64,000 nucleotides of DNA from Denitratisoma sp. DHT3 (GTDB taxonomy: Bacteria > Pseudomonadota > Gammaproteobacteria > Burkholderiales > Rhodocyclaceae), in assembly GCF_007833355.1 (NCBI RefSeq), contig NZ_CP020914.1, forward strand, positions 3,591,562 through 3,655,561. Direction: 5' to 3'. Position numbers and translations under genes: made by a program. The notes beneath the pieces were generated by a model. The model had not been told where the DNA came from, ran no database searches, and saw only the letters and a list, made by a program, of their open reading frames with translations. Positions 9,630 through 17,369 of this stretch are shown here, piece after piece. Each line of letters starts with the position of its first letter. Position 1 is the stretch's first letter.

Positions 9630-10445
9630 AGCGTGTTCACAGTAGCCAGATATAGGTGCATGCCAGATGCAAGAATGCATTGAAGCGGTTGGCGAGCTTG
9701 TCGTAACGTGTGGCGAGTCGGCGAAATTGCTTGAGCCGATTGAAGAATCGCTCGACCAGGTTACGCGCCTTGTAGCGCTCTCGGTCGAACTCACGCGGCG
9801 TGGGGCGATTGCTGCGGGGTGGAATGACGGCCTCAGCGCCCATGCGGGCGATGGTGTCGACAAACGCGTTGCTGTCGTATCCCTTGTCGGCGACCACTGC
9901 GTCGGTAACCAAGGCATCGACCAGTGCGGGGCCTTGCGTAATGTCGGCCACCTGACCACCGGTGAGGATCAGGCGCAGCGGATTACCCAGGGCATCCACG
10001 CACGCATGGATCTTGGTGGTCAGTCCGCCACGCGACCGACCGATCGCCTGATCGCCACCGTTTTTTTTGATGCGCCCGCTGAGTGCTGGTGCGCACGTAC
10101 CACTGTCGAGTCGATGAAGAGCTCTTCCAGGTCTGCTTCTCCTCGGAGGGCCTCGGCCACTCGCGACCAAACCCCATTGGCTTCCCATCGTGCAAAGCGC
10201 ACATACACAGAGTGCCAGTTGCCAAACTTCGGCGGCAAATCACGCCAGGGGTTGCCTACCCGGGCGGTGTATAGCACCGCCTCAACAAATAAACGGTTAT
10301 CCACGGCACGCCCTCCCTTGTCCGTGGGCTTCCCTGGCAACAACTCCGAAATCCGCGCCCACTGTGCATCGCTCAACATGTCCCGATCCATTGCTTACGT
10401 CCAAATTCCAGGATGTAAACACAAATCCGATACTGTGAACAGACC
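9630..10445 (-). mobile_element. IS5-family (IS427-like) insertion sequence, 816 bp
   Basis: The ends are inverted repeats sharing TGTTCACAGTA (left 9634-9644; right end reversed begins GGTCTGTTCACAGTAT). A CTAG target duplication is present at 9626-9629 and 10446-10449, fitting the YTAR target preference of IS5-type elements. The left CTAG contains the TAG stop codon of the chemoreceptor remnant, so insertion fell exactly at the gene end and kept its stop. Size and a two-frame transposase fit the IS427 group. Confidence 0.9.
9637..10391 (-). CDS. IS5/IS427-type transposase, two overlapping frames joined by frameshift
   Basis: Frame A (10020-10391) gives the N-terminal part: MLSDAQWARISELLPG, NPWRDLPPKFGNW and FIDSTVVRAHQH with the first catalytic Asp. 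Frame B (ending at 9637) carries GGLTTKIHACVDALG, the second Asp in VVADKGYDS and the Glu in YKARNLVERFFNRLK. The two overlap at a run of eight A on the coding strand (T at 10061-10068), a typical slippery site for programmed frameshifting in this group. Both halves look intact, so the element may be active. Confidence 0.88.
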
Positions 10446-10449
10446 CTAG

Positions 10450-10636
10450 GGAAACGCTGTAAATTCGTTCGCACCGGGCCCTTCGGCAAGGCTCAGGACA
10501 GGCTGCCCCATGGATGCCCCCCAGCGCCCGAGCGCAGCGAGCCGATCATGGTTTGCCATGCTTCGAAAGGGGGTAAACCGGCGGACCCAAGGTAATATTG
10601 ACGACGCTGAGTATTCAAGTCCGTCAGAGGGGGCGC
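10450..10636 (+). other. Leader region before the PilJ/PAS/GGDEF/EAL gene
   Basis: The 187 bases between the IS5 duplication and the ATG hold a GGCCCTTCGGCAAGGCTCAG block and a GAGCGCAGCGAGC core, both repeat-like. No convincing promoter could be assigned. A run of G (AGAGGGGG) 5-12 bases before the ATG at 10637 can serve as ribosome site and favours that start over the TTG at 10598. Confidence 0.4.
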
Positions 10637-13558
10637 ATGAAGATCGTCGACGTATTGGGCGCGATAAAGAACTGGTCCTTCCCGTATTCGGGGCCTGTTC
10701 TTCGCCAGGGATTGCGCCGTGACTCGATCCTGGCGGTCATGCTGACGACCGTGCTTGGCACCGTGCTCATCCTGAATGCGATCCAGCAGCTGGAACAGCA
10801 GTCGACGCTGGCCGACCTGGTGAATACCGCCGGGCGTCTGCGCATGCTGTCGCAGCGGACCGCCTATATGGCTTACCGCGCAGCGGATGGCGATGCCGAC
10901 GCCAAACGGATGCTGTCGGAGCTCCACGACAAGGTGGATGCCGGGTTGCGCCACGTGGAAACCGACGGGTGGAGCAAAGGAATCTTTCGTGATCCGGGGG
11001 ATGTGGGTGTCGCGGCCCTCAAGAGCCTGAAAGCCCGCTGGGGCGAGTATCGCGAGTTGACCTCCAGTATCGTCGCCGCGGCCGACTCGACGCGGCGTCT
11101 TTCGCAGGAGCAGGTCCGTCAGCTCGGGAACGGCGGCGATGCGCTGCTGCAGGCATCCGACGACATGGTCAACGTGGTTCTGGCCCGCGCCTCGAAAATG
11201 GGCGACCGGGTGCGCCTGCTGCTGCCGATCACCCTGGTGCTGGGTCTGCTGATGTCGATCTGGACCTATCTGTACATCCATTGGCGCATCCTGAAGCCCC
11301 TGGCGCTGATCGGGCAGATGTCCGATCGTCTGGCGCAGGGCGACCTCTCGGTCCGGGTGACGGAATACCGCGCCGACGAGTTCGGCCGGTTGATCGAGCG
11401 GATGAACCACAACGCCGACACCATCCAGTCCCTGTCGATCGCTCATGCGGAGGCCGAGCAGGCGATCCGCGACAGCGAGCTGCGCAGCCGTACCGTCTGG
11501 GAAGTGAGTACCGACGCGATTCTGATGATCGATGCCGAGGGTACCATCCACTATACGAACCCGGCCGTGATCGACGTATTCGGCTACCGTACCGATGAGG
11601 TGCGCGGACAGAATATCGCGCTGCTGCAACCGGCCCGTCTGCGCGAAGCCCACAAACAGGGCTTCGCGCACTACATCAAGACGGGGAAGCGTCGCCTGAA
11701 CTGGGCCGGCATCGAGATGGCCGTGCTGCACAAGAGCGGCAGGGAGGTGCCGGTGGAGCTTTCCTTCGCCCATGTTTCGCTCTCCGGAGAGGACTGGTTC
11801 GTCGGTTTCTTCCGCGACATCTCCGCGCGCCTTGCCGCCGAGGCCGATCTGCGCCTGCGCGACCGCGCCATCCAGGCCACCAGCGAAGGCGTGATGATCA
11901 CCGACTCCCGGGCCCCGGGGCATCCCATCATCTATGTCAACCCCGCATTGGAACGGATCACCGGCTATTCGGCGGATGAGGTGATCGGTGGCAGCGGCCG
12001 CGTCTTCCTGGGCGAAAGGCCCGATCTTTCGGAAATCAAGGAACTGGTTCTGTTGCTGCGCGAGCGGCGTGAGGGAACCGTGCTGATACGGGGCCGGCGC
12101 AAGAACAGGACGCTGCTGTGGATCGAGCTTTCCGTTGCGCCGGTGCGCAATGCGCAGGGCGAGGTGACGCATTACGTCAGCATCTTCATGGATGTCACGG
12201 AGCGCAAGCGCCAGGAGGAGGCCCTGCTGCGCAGCGTCAACTACGATTCCCTCACCGGCTTGCCCAACCGTACCCTGCTCTACGACCGCTTGCATCAGGC
12301 CATCGTCGCGACGGCGCGGCACCTGCGGGAAACGGGTGTCCTCTTCATCGATCTGGATCACTTCAAGGTGGTCAACGATTCCCTCGGACACGACATCGGC
12401 GACAAGCTGTTGGTGCAGGTGACGGAACGGTTGAAAGGCTGTCTGCGCGAAAACGACACCCTGGCGCGCTGGGGCGGCGACGAGTTCATCATTCTTCTGG
12501 CGGAGATGGAGCATTCCGAAGACATCGTGCTGATCGCGCAGCGAGTGCTCGACAGCCTGCATGCGCCGTTCATCCTCGATGATCAGGAGGTCTATTGCGG
12601 CGCCAGCATCGGCGGCAGCGTTTTCCCGAGGGACGGGAGCAATCCGGACGCCCTGCTGCAGCACGCGGACATCGCCATGTACCGGGCCAAGGAGCAGGGG
12701 CGCAACATCTATCGGCTCTACGCCCAGGAGATGCAGGAAAGCATCGACCGGCGCCTGTCGCTGGAAGGCCAGTTGCGCAAGGCCGTCGACAATGGCGAAC
12801 TGCTGCTGCACTACCAGCCGCAGATCGAATTGATCAGCGGGCGCGTGATCGGCGCCGAGGCCCTGCTGCGCTGGAGGCATCCGGAGCTTGGCATGGTGTC
12901 CCCGGCGCTGTTCATTCCCCTCGCGGAGGAATCGAACCTCATCGTTTCCATCGGCGACTGGGTACTCCACACCGCCTGCGCGGAGGTGCGGCGATGGCGG
13001 GAAATGGGCTTCGCCGACGTCGGCGTGGCGGTCAATCTTTCCGCCCGGCAGTTCATGCAGCCCGACCTCTCCGCGCGGGTGATGGACGTGCTGGCATGCC
13101 ATGGCGTCCGCCCTGAGGAACTCGAGGTCGAGATCACCGAGAGCCTGGTGATGGGCAACCCCACCAAGACCATCGAGGTTTTGCGTCAATTGCAGGAGAT
13201 CGGGGTGCGGGCGGCGCTCGACGATTTCGGCACCGGCTATTCCAGCCTGGCCTACCTGAAGAAATTCCCGGTCAGCCGCCTGAAGATCGACAAGTCCTTC
13301 GTCCAGGACGAGGCCATCGTCCGCGCCGTGATCCAACTGGCCTTCAGCTATGGCCTCGAAACCGTGGCCGAAGGGGTCGAGGACGAATCCACGCTGAACC
13401 TTCTGCAGCGCCTGGGTTGCGACATCGTGCAAGGTTATTTTTACTCGCGGCCGCTGCCGGCGGACGATTTCGTCGGATTTCTCCGGGCGCGCGAGGATCG
13501 TCCATTGTCGATCCCCGTCGCCAGATGGGGGGCCGGCCCACAAGGAGTCTCGCCATGA
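10637..13558 (+). CDS. PilJ-type sensor, HAMP, PAS-PAS, GGDEF-EAL protein
   Basis: 973-aa membrane c-di-GMP enzyme. Order: membrane segment (about 30-52), a periplasmic PilJ/NIT-like helical sensor (LVNTAGRLRMLSQRTAYMAY), second membrane segment (about 190-212), HAMP, PAS at about 285, PAS-PAC at about 410, GGDEF, EAL. The cyclase motif RWGGDEF is intact and preceded by an RxxD inhibitory site (REND). EAL residues appear intact: GAEALLRW, EVEITESLVM, DDFGTGYSS, LKIDKSF. Both activities are therefore possible. Its stop overlaps the start of a hemerythrin gene. It is a paralogue of the protein at 27935-30364. Confidence 0.92.
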   Translation: MKIVDVLGAIKNWSFPYSGPVLRQGLRRDSILAVMLTTVLGTVLILNAIQQLEQQSTLADLVNTAGRLRMLSQRTAYMAYRAADGDADAKRMLSELHDKVDAGLRHVETDGWSKGIFRDPGDVGVAALKSLKARWGEYRELTSSIVAAADSTRRLSQEQVRQLGNGGDALLQASDDMVNVVLARASKMGDRVRLLLPITLVLGLLMSIWTYLYIHWRILKPLALIGQMSDRLAQGDLSVRVTEYRADEFGRLIERMNHNADTIQSLSIAHAEAEQAIRDSELRSRTVWEVSTDAILMIDAEGTIHYTNPAVIDVFGYRTDEVRGQNIALLQPARLREAHKQGFAHYIKTGKRRLNWAGIEMAVLHKSGREVPVELSFAHVSLSGEDWFVGFFRDISARLAAEADLRLRDRAIQATSEGVMITDSRAPGHPIIYVNPALERITGYSADEVIGGSGRVFLGERPDLSEIKELVLLLRERREGTVLIRGRRKNRTLLWIELSVAPVRNAQGEVTHYVSIFMDVTERKRQEEALLRSVNYDSLTGLPNRTLLYDRLHQAIVATARHLRETGVLFIDLDHFKVVNDSLGHDIGDKLLVQVTERLKGCLRENDTLARWGGDEFIILLAEMEHSEDIVLIAQRVLDSLHAPFILDDQEVYCGASIGGSVFPRDGSNPDALLQHADIAMYRAKEQGRNIYRLYAQEMQESIDRRLSLEGQLRKAVDNGELLLHYQPQIELISGRVIGAEALLRWRHPELGMVSPALFIPLAEESNLIVSIGDWVLHTACAEVRRWREMGFADVGVAVNLSARQFMQPDLSARVMDVLACHGVRPEELEVEITESLVMGNPTKTIEVLRQLQEIGVRAALDDFGTGYSSLAYLKKFPVSRLKIDKSFVQDEAIVRAVIQLAFSYGLETVAEGVEDESTLNLLQRLGCDIVQGYFYSRPLPADDFVGFLRAREDRPLSIPVARWGAGPQGVSP

Positions 13559-13971
13559 GCCTGTCCTGGAAACCGGAAATGGCGGTCGGCATCCGTGCCA
13601 TCGATTTGCAGCATCAGGAGCTGATCGAAATCATCAACGGACTGGAAGCGACCTTGAAACTCGGCGACGACGCGCTTCTCGAACCGCTGCTGCAGCGGCT
13701 CCTGAGCTATGTGGTGTTCCACTTCGAGGTCGAGGAGTCGATGATGCGGGCGAAATCCGCTTACGCCAAGCATGCCGAACTGCACATCAGGGAGCACAGC
13801 CACTTCGTGAATCAACTGCGCTCGCTTCATGCGACGGACAGAGCGGAGCGGCGCCGGGGCGTCGAGGGCATGCTGGACTACCTCAAGTACTGGGTGGTGA
13901 ACCACATCCAGAAGACAGACCGGGACTTGGCGACACTCCTGCTGGCCGGGGACCCGGCGCGTTCGCATTGA
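13555..13971 (+). CDS. Bacteriohemerythrin, coupled to the GGDEF-EAL gene
   Basis: 138-aa di-iron hemerythrin. Ligands visible: LQHQEL, FHFEVEES (His and Glu), HIREHSHF (His pair) and NHIQKTDRD (His and Asp). The ATG overlaps the TGA of the preceding gene (ATGA) and has an AAGGAG ribosome site at 13541-13546, so the two are made together. This suggests that oxygen or NO binding is tied to c-di-GMP turnover, an inference from context. It is a different sequence from the hemerythrin at 6785-7231. Confidence 0.92.
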   Translation: MSLSWKPEMAVGIRAIDLQHQELIEIINGLEATLKLGDDALLEPLLQRLLSYVVFHFEVEESMMRAKSAYAKHAELHIREHSHFVNQLRSLHATDRAERRRGVEGMLDYLKYWVVNHIQKTDRDLATLLLAGDPARSH

Positions 13972-13989
13972 TTTTCACGATGCGGAAAG

Positions 13990-14135
13990 TCATGAAGGCT
14001 CGCCCCCTTCGGGGAGGCGCGGCGGAAAAGCTCTGTCGAGGAAGCACGGACGTTCTGACCGTGCGGAGCGGGCCATGCCCGCGATCAGTGCGTTGTGCCA
14101 CCCAGCTGTCGCGGGCATGGCCCGCTCCTGCGAGG
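13990..14135. repeat. Long inverted repeat between hemerythrin and bcp
   Basis: Two perfect 19-base arms, GAGCGGGCCATGCCCGCGA at 14066-14084 and its reverse complement at 14109-14127, enclose a 24-base loop. Each arm is itself nearly palindromic. It resembles BIME/REP-type intergenic repeats and could act as a bidirectional mRNA 3' end between the convergent genes on either side. Confidence 0.75.
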
Positions 14136-14140
14136 TTCTG

Positions 14141-14599
14141 TCATAGCGATCTGACCGCCTCCAGCACGGCCTGCGCATGGCCGTCGGCCTTGACGCCGCG
14201 CCATTCGCGGCGCAGCACGCCCTTGCCGTCGATGAGAAAGGTGCTGCGTTCGATGCCCCGCACCTGTTTGCCGTACATGTTCTTCAGCTTGATGACGCCG
14301 AACTGCTGGCAGAGGGTTTCCTCGGGGTCGGCAACGAGCTCGAAGGGCAGACTCAGCTTGGCCTTGAAATTCTCATGCGACTTGAGGCCGTCCCGTGAGA
14401 CGCCCAGCACCACCGCGCCGGCGCTGCTGAATTCGGCGTGCAGGTCGCGGAACTGCTGGGCTTCGGTGGTGCAGCCGGGCGTGTTGTCCTTGGGGTAGAA
14501 ATAGAGCACGATGGACTTGCCCCGCAAGTCGGCCAGCGAGACGGCCCGGCCGCCGGTGGCGGCGGCGGAAAAATCGGCGACGGTTTGCTCAAGCATCAT
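14141..14599 (-). CDS. bcp: Thioredoxin-dependent peroxiredoxin (Bcp/PrxQ)
   Basis: Reduces peroxides; 152 aa, the family norm. The peroxidatic Cys is in PKDNTPGCTTEAQ. The nearby resolving Cys of E. coli Bcp (five residues on) is Gln here, so the only other candidate is the Cys of ETLCQQFGV; recycling may be one-Cys or use that residue. The FLIDGKGVLRREW strand matches the family. The 5' end overlaps the stop of the upstream membrane-protein gene by 11 bases, so both are probably one transcript. Confidence 0.93.
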   Translation of the reverse strand: MMLEQTVADFSAAATGGRAVSLADLRGKSIVLYFYPKDNTPGCTTEAQQFRDLHAEFSSAGAVVLGVSRDGLKSHENFKAKLSLPFELVADPEETLCQQFGVIKLKNMYGKQVRGIERSTFLIDGKGVLRREWRGVKADGHAQAVLEAVRSL

Positions 14600-15530
14600 G
14601 GTTCTCCTGTGGAGCGCGGTGAATCAGCGTCAGCGCGCCGAGCAGACCCTGCAGGGCGGCGAACAGCCCATACAGGATAGCGGACGCGACGGCCAGTTCC
14701 CGCGGCGCGGCGAACAGGCCCAGGGTCACGGCGGCGGCGGCCTCGCGCGTGCCCCAGCCGCCGACGCTGACGGGCAGGGCGGCGAAAATGAAAATGGGAC
14801 CGGCGGCGATGAAATACAGCCACAGCGCCAGGTCAAGTCCGACCGCCTTGCCGCCGCAGGCGAAGGCCAGGATCGACAGTGCCTGCACCAGCGCGGAGCC
14901 GGCCAGTTGCAGCAGATACTGGCGCAGGGGATGAGGGCGGTCGTGGATGGCGTCGAGCAGGCGCGCCAGCTTGCCGGGCAGCAGATGGCGGGTGGATGCG
15001 GACAGATGCCAGAGGACGAGGGGCGCCAGCACCGCCAGCAGGGCAAGCAGGGCGGCCGTCGGCCAGGGCAGGGGCAGCGCGGCGGCGGGCATCAGGCCGG
15101 TGGCGAGCGCCAGGGCGGTGGTGGCCAGCGAGATCACCACCAGCACCCACAACCCGCTGATCCGGTCCAGGGCCACGCTGATGGCCGTCGGCGCCAGCGC
15201 GTTGCCGGCTTGCTGCAAGTGCAGCGCGCGCAGCGCGTCGCCGCCCAGGGTGCCGCCCGGCAGTACCGTGTTGGCGGTGATGCCGCGCCAGTAGGCAAGC
15301 AGGAACACGCGCCACGGTGCCCGGACATCCAGCCACCGGGCCAGCAGCCGCCAGCGCAGCGCGCTGGCCACCGTGGCGCTCAGCGCCGCGCCGAAGCCGG
15401 CCGCCAGCCAGCGACCATCCGGCCGCCCCAGGGCCGTCAGCACCCTCCAGGGGTCGACCAGCCAGAGCACCAGGGCCACCAGACCCAGGCTCGCGGCGAG
15501 ACGCAGGAGCAGACGACTCATCCGGCGCAA
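14589..15530 (-). CDS. UPF0104/LPG-synthase transmembrane-type membrane protein
   Basis: About 313-aa protein with at least seven hydrophobic segments, of the lysylphosphatidylglycerol synthase transmembrane (flippase-like) superfamily. Family-like features are WRVFLLAYWRGITANTVLPGG near residue 95 and GGWGTREAAAA near residue 260. Starts at MRRMSRLLLR or, three codons later, MSRLLLR. No aminoacyl-transferase domain is present, so it is probably a lipid or lipid-linked transporter rather than a complete MprF. Coupled with bcp downstream. The exact substrate cannot be told. Confidence 0.82.
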   Translation of the reverse strand: MRRMSRLLLRLAASLGLVALVLWLVDPWRVLTALGRPDGRWLAAGFGAALSATVASALRWRLLARWLDVRAPWRVFLLAYWRGITANTVLPGGTLGGDALRALHLQQAGNALAPTAISVALDRISGLWVLVVISLATTALALATGLMPAAALPLPWPTAALLALLAVLAPLVLWHLSASTRHLLPGKLARLLDAIHDRPHPLRQYLLQLAGSALVQALSILAFACGGKAVGLDLALWLYFIAAGPIFIFAALPVSVGGWGTREAAAAVTLGLFAAPRELAVASAILYGLFAALQGLLGALTLIHRAPQENHDA

Positions 15531-15536
15531 ACCCGC

Positions 15537-16000
15537 AGCTTTTCCACCGGGCCGCCTTTCCCACGATGGGGAAAAGCGGCACGCGGCGCCAGCCGCAACC
15601 TATCGGTGCCGCCACGAAGCCCCCTCAAACATCCGAGCGCAGCGAGCAGTATCGCCCCCCCCGGAGGGGGGTGAAGGGGGGCGAACCCAAGGTCCCAACA
15701 GAGCTTTTCCACCGGGCCGCCCCAAGGAAAAGCGGCATGCGGCGCCAGCCGCAACCTATCGGTGCCGCCACGAAGCCCCCTCAAACATCCGAGCGCAGCG
15801 AGCCGTATCGAACCCCCCGGAGGGGGGCGAAGGGGGGCGAACCCAAGGTCCCAACAGAGCTTTTCCACCGGGCCGCCCCAAGGAAAAGCGGCATGCGGCG
15901 CCAGCCGCAACCTATCGGTGCCGCTACGAAGCCCCCTCAAACATCCGAGCGCAGCGAGCCGTATCGAACCCCCCGGAGGGGGGCGAAGGGGGGCGAGCGT
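15537..16000. repeat. Three tandem copies of a ~156-165 bp GC-rich intergenic repeat
   Basis: Copies begin at about 15537, 15702 and 15858 with AGCTTTTCCACCGGGCCGCC. Each then carries an AAAAGCGGCA block, CAACCTATCGGTGCCGC, CCCCCTCAAACATCCGAGCG, a CCCCCGGAGGGGGG palindrome and GCGAACCCAAGGTCCC. Copies 2 and 3 are almost identical; copy 1 has a short insertion. A reverse-orientation relative lies at 1932-2075. The reading frames through the block are repeats of repeats and are not genes. Confidence 0.9.
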
Positions 16001-16008
16001 TTTATTCA

Positions 16009-16671
16009 TCAGCGCAAGCTGATCACCGGCCAGCCGCGGCGCTCGGCGTGGCGGCGCAGGGTGTCGTCGGGGTCCACCGCGACGGGAGCACTGACCCGGT
16101 CGAGCAGCGGCAGGTCGTTGTGGGAGTCGCTGTAGAAGTGGCTCGACTCGAAGCTGCCCCACCAGAATCCGAGCGACTCCAGCCAGGCTTCGACGCGTTC
16201 GATCTTGCCCTCCTTGAAGGAGGGGGTGCCGCGCGGCTTGCCGGTGAAGCGGCCGTTCTCGCAGGCCGGAATGGTGGCAACCAGGTGCTCGATGCCGAAT
16301 TCGCGGGCGATGGGGCCGGTGACGAAGCTGTTGGTGGCGGTGACGATCGCCGTCAGCGCGCCCTCGTCAAGGTGGCGCTGCACCAGGGCGCGGGCCGGGG
16401 CGCCGATCATGGGACGGATGTGGCTGGCGAGGAACTCCCGGTGCCAGGCGTCCAGTTCCTCCCGGCCATGGCGGGCGAGCGGGGCCAGCTGAAAATCCAG
16501 GAAGGCATGGATGTCCAGGGTGCCGGCCTTGTAATGGTCGTAGAACTCCTGGTTGCGGGCTGCATGGACCTCCTGGTCGAGCACGCCCTTGGAGATCAGG
16601 AACTGGGCCCACTCGAAGTCCGAGTCGCCGGCGAGAAGGGTGTTGTCGAGGTCGAAGAGAACGAGTTTCAT
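16009..16671 (-). CDS. HAD-superfamily (SerB-like, IB) phosphatase
   Basis: 220-aa hydrolase with the HAD motifs: I, DLDNTLLAGDSD (nucleophile and general-acid Asp); II, VTATNS; III, Lys in FKEGK; IV, SDSHNDLPLL. The helical cap after motif I places it in the IB subfamily with phosphoserine phosphatase and CicA; the substrate is unknown. Start MKLVLFDLDN is fixed by motif I; its ATG overlaps the stop of hda (ATGA), so it is co-translated with hda. This hda-HAD neighbourhood is common in betaproteobacteria. Confidence 0.92.
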   Translation of the reverse strand: MKLVLFDLDNTLLAGDSDFEWAQFLISKGVLDQEVHAARNQEFYDHYKAGTLDIHAFLDFQLAPLARHGREELDAWHREFLASHIRPMIGAPARALVQRHLDEGALTAIVTATNSFVTGPIAREFGIEHLVATIPACENGRFTGKPRGTPSFKEGKIERVEAWLESLGFWWGSFESSHFYSDSHNDLPLLDRVSAPVAVDPDDTLRRHAERRGWPVISLR

Positions 16672-17369
16672 GCGAGATCCGATCGTGATTGCAGCGCTGC
16701 CCGCAGCAGGGGAAGCGTGGGGGGGCGTTTTTGTTCCAGGGAGGCCCGGTCCAGGGCGTCGAGCGCCGCCAGCAGCGAGGGCAGGTCGCGCCGGCCGTGG
16801 CGCAGCAGCCACTGCACGATCGCCTCGTCCAGCCGCATGCCGCGGGCGGCGGCCTGCTGGCGCAGGGTGGCGGCCTTGTCCTCCTCGCTCAGGGCCTGGA
16901 CTTCATAGATCAGGCACTGGCCGATGCGGGTGCGCAGGTCTTCCCGCAGATTCAATTGCGCCGGCGGGCAGGGACCGGAAAGCAGCAGGGTCCAGCCTTC
17001 CAGGCGGGCCGAGTTGAAGGCGCGGAACAGCGCGATCTGGGCCGCCGCGTCCAGGCGCTCGACGTCATCCACGGCGAGGAGGGCGCCGGGCGGCGGGGTC
17101 AGGTAGTCGCCCACCGCGTCGCCCCGCAGCAGCGGCGCGGCGCGTTGGCCGGCGGCTCGCGCCGTCGCGGCCTGGAGCAGGTGACTGCGGCCGCTGCCCT
17201 CGGGGCCCCACAGATAGAGCGCGGTGCTGCCGGGCGCGAGATCGGCGAGGCGGGCCAGCAGTTCGCCGTTGGCGCCGGCCACGAAGTTGTCGAAGGTGCG
17301 CGGCTGGTCCAGTTCCAGGTCCAGCAACAGTTGCCGCTGCGGGCTCGTCAGAGGGGCGGCGGCCATCAT
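16668..17369 (-). CDS. hda: DnaA regulatory inactivator Hda
   Basis: 233-aa DnaA-like AAA+ protein that works with the sliding clamp to convert DnaA-ATP to DnaA-ADP after initiation. The N-terminal QLLLDLEL may serve as clamp-binding peptide. The P-loop is degenerate (WGPEGSGRSH), followed by VDDVERL in the Walker B position and a sensor-type RTRIGQCLIYEV stretch. Length fits Hda, without the DnaA DNA-binding domain IV. It overlaps the permease gene upstream by 4 bases and the HAD gene downstream by 4. Confidence 0.9.
   Translation of the reverse strand: MMAAAPLTSPQRQLLLDLELDQPRTFDNFVAGANGELLARLADLAPGSTALYLWGPEGSGRSHLLQAATARAAGQRAAPLLRGDAVGDYLTPPPGALLAVDDVERLDAAAQIALFRAFNSARLEGWTLLLSGPCPPAQLNLREDLRTRIGQCLIYEVQALSEEDKAATLRQQAAARGMRLDEAIVQWLLRHGRRDLPSLLAALDALDRASLEQKRPPTLPLLRAALQSRSDLA

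Noticed and set aside
10493..13543. A 1016-codon open frame on the minus strand opposite the PilJ/PAS/GGDEF/EAL gene
   Set aside because: The plus-strand protein has all family motifs; the antisense frame is a by-product of high GC and shows no recognisable domain.
14511..15674. Plus-strand frame of 387 codons opposite bcp and the membrane protein
   Set aside because: Low-complexity Gln/Gly/Arg sequence antisense to two real genes.
15537..16000. Possible CRISPR array because of three regular copies
   Set aside because: Units are 156-165 bp with no short repeat/variable spacer alternation and no cas genes nearby.
15373..16908. Plus-strand frame of 511 codons across the tandem repeats and the HAD gene
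   Set aside because: It repeats a peptide because the DNA is repeated and then continues antisense to the HAD gene.
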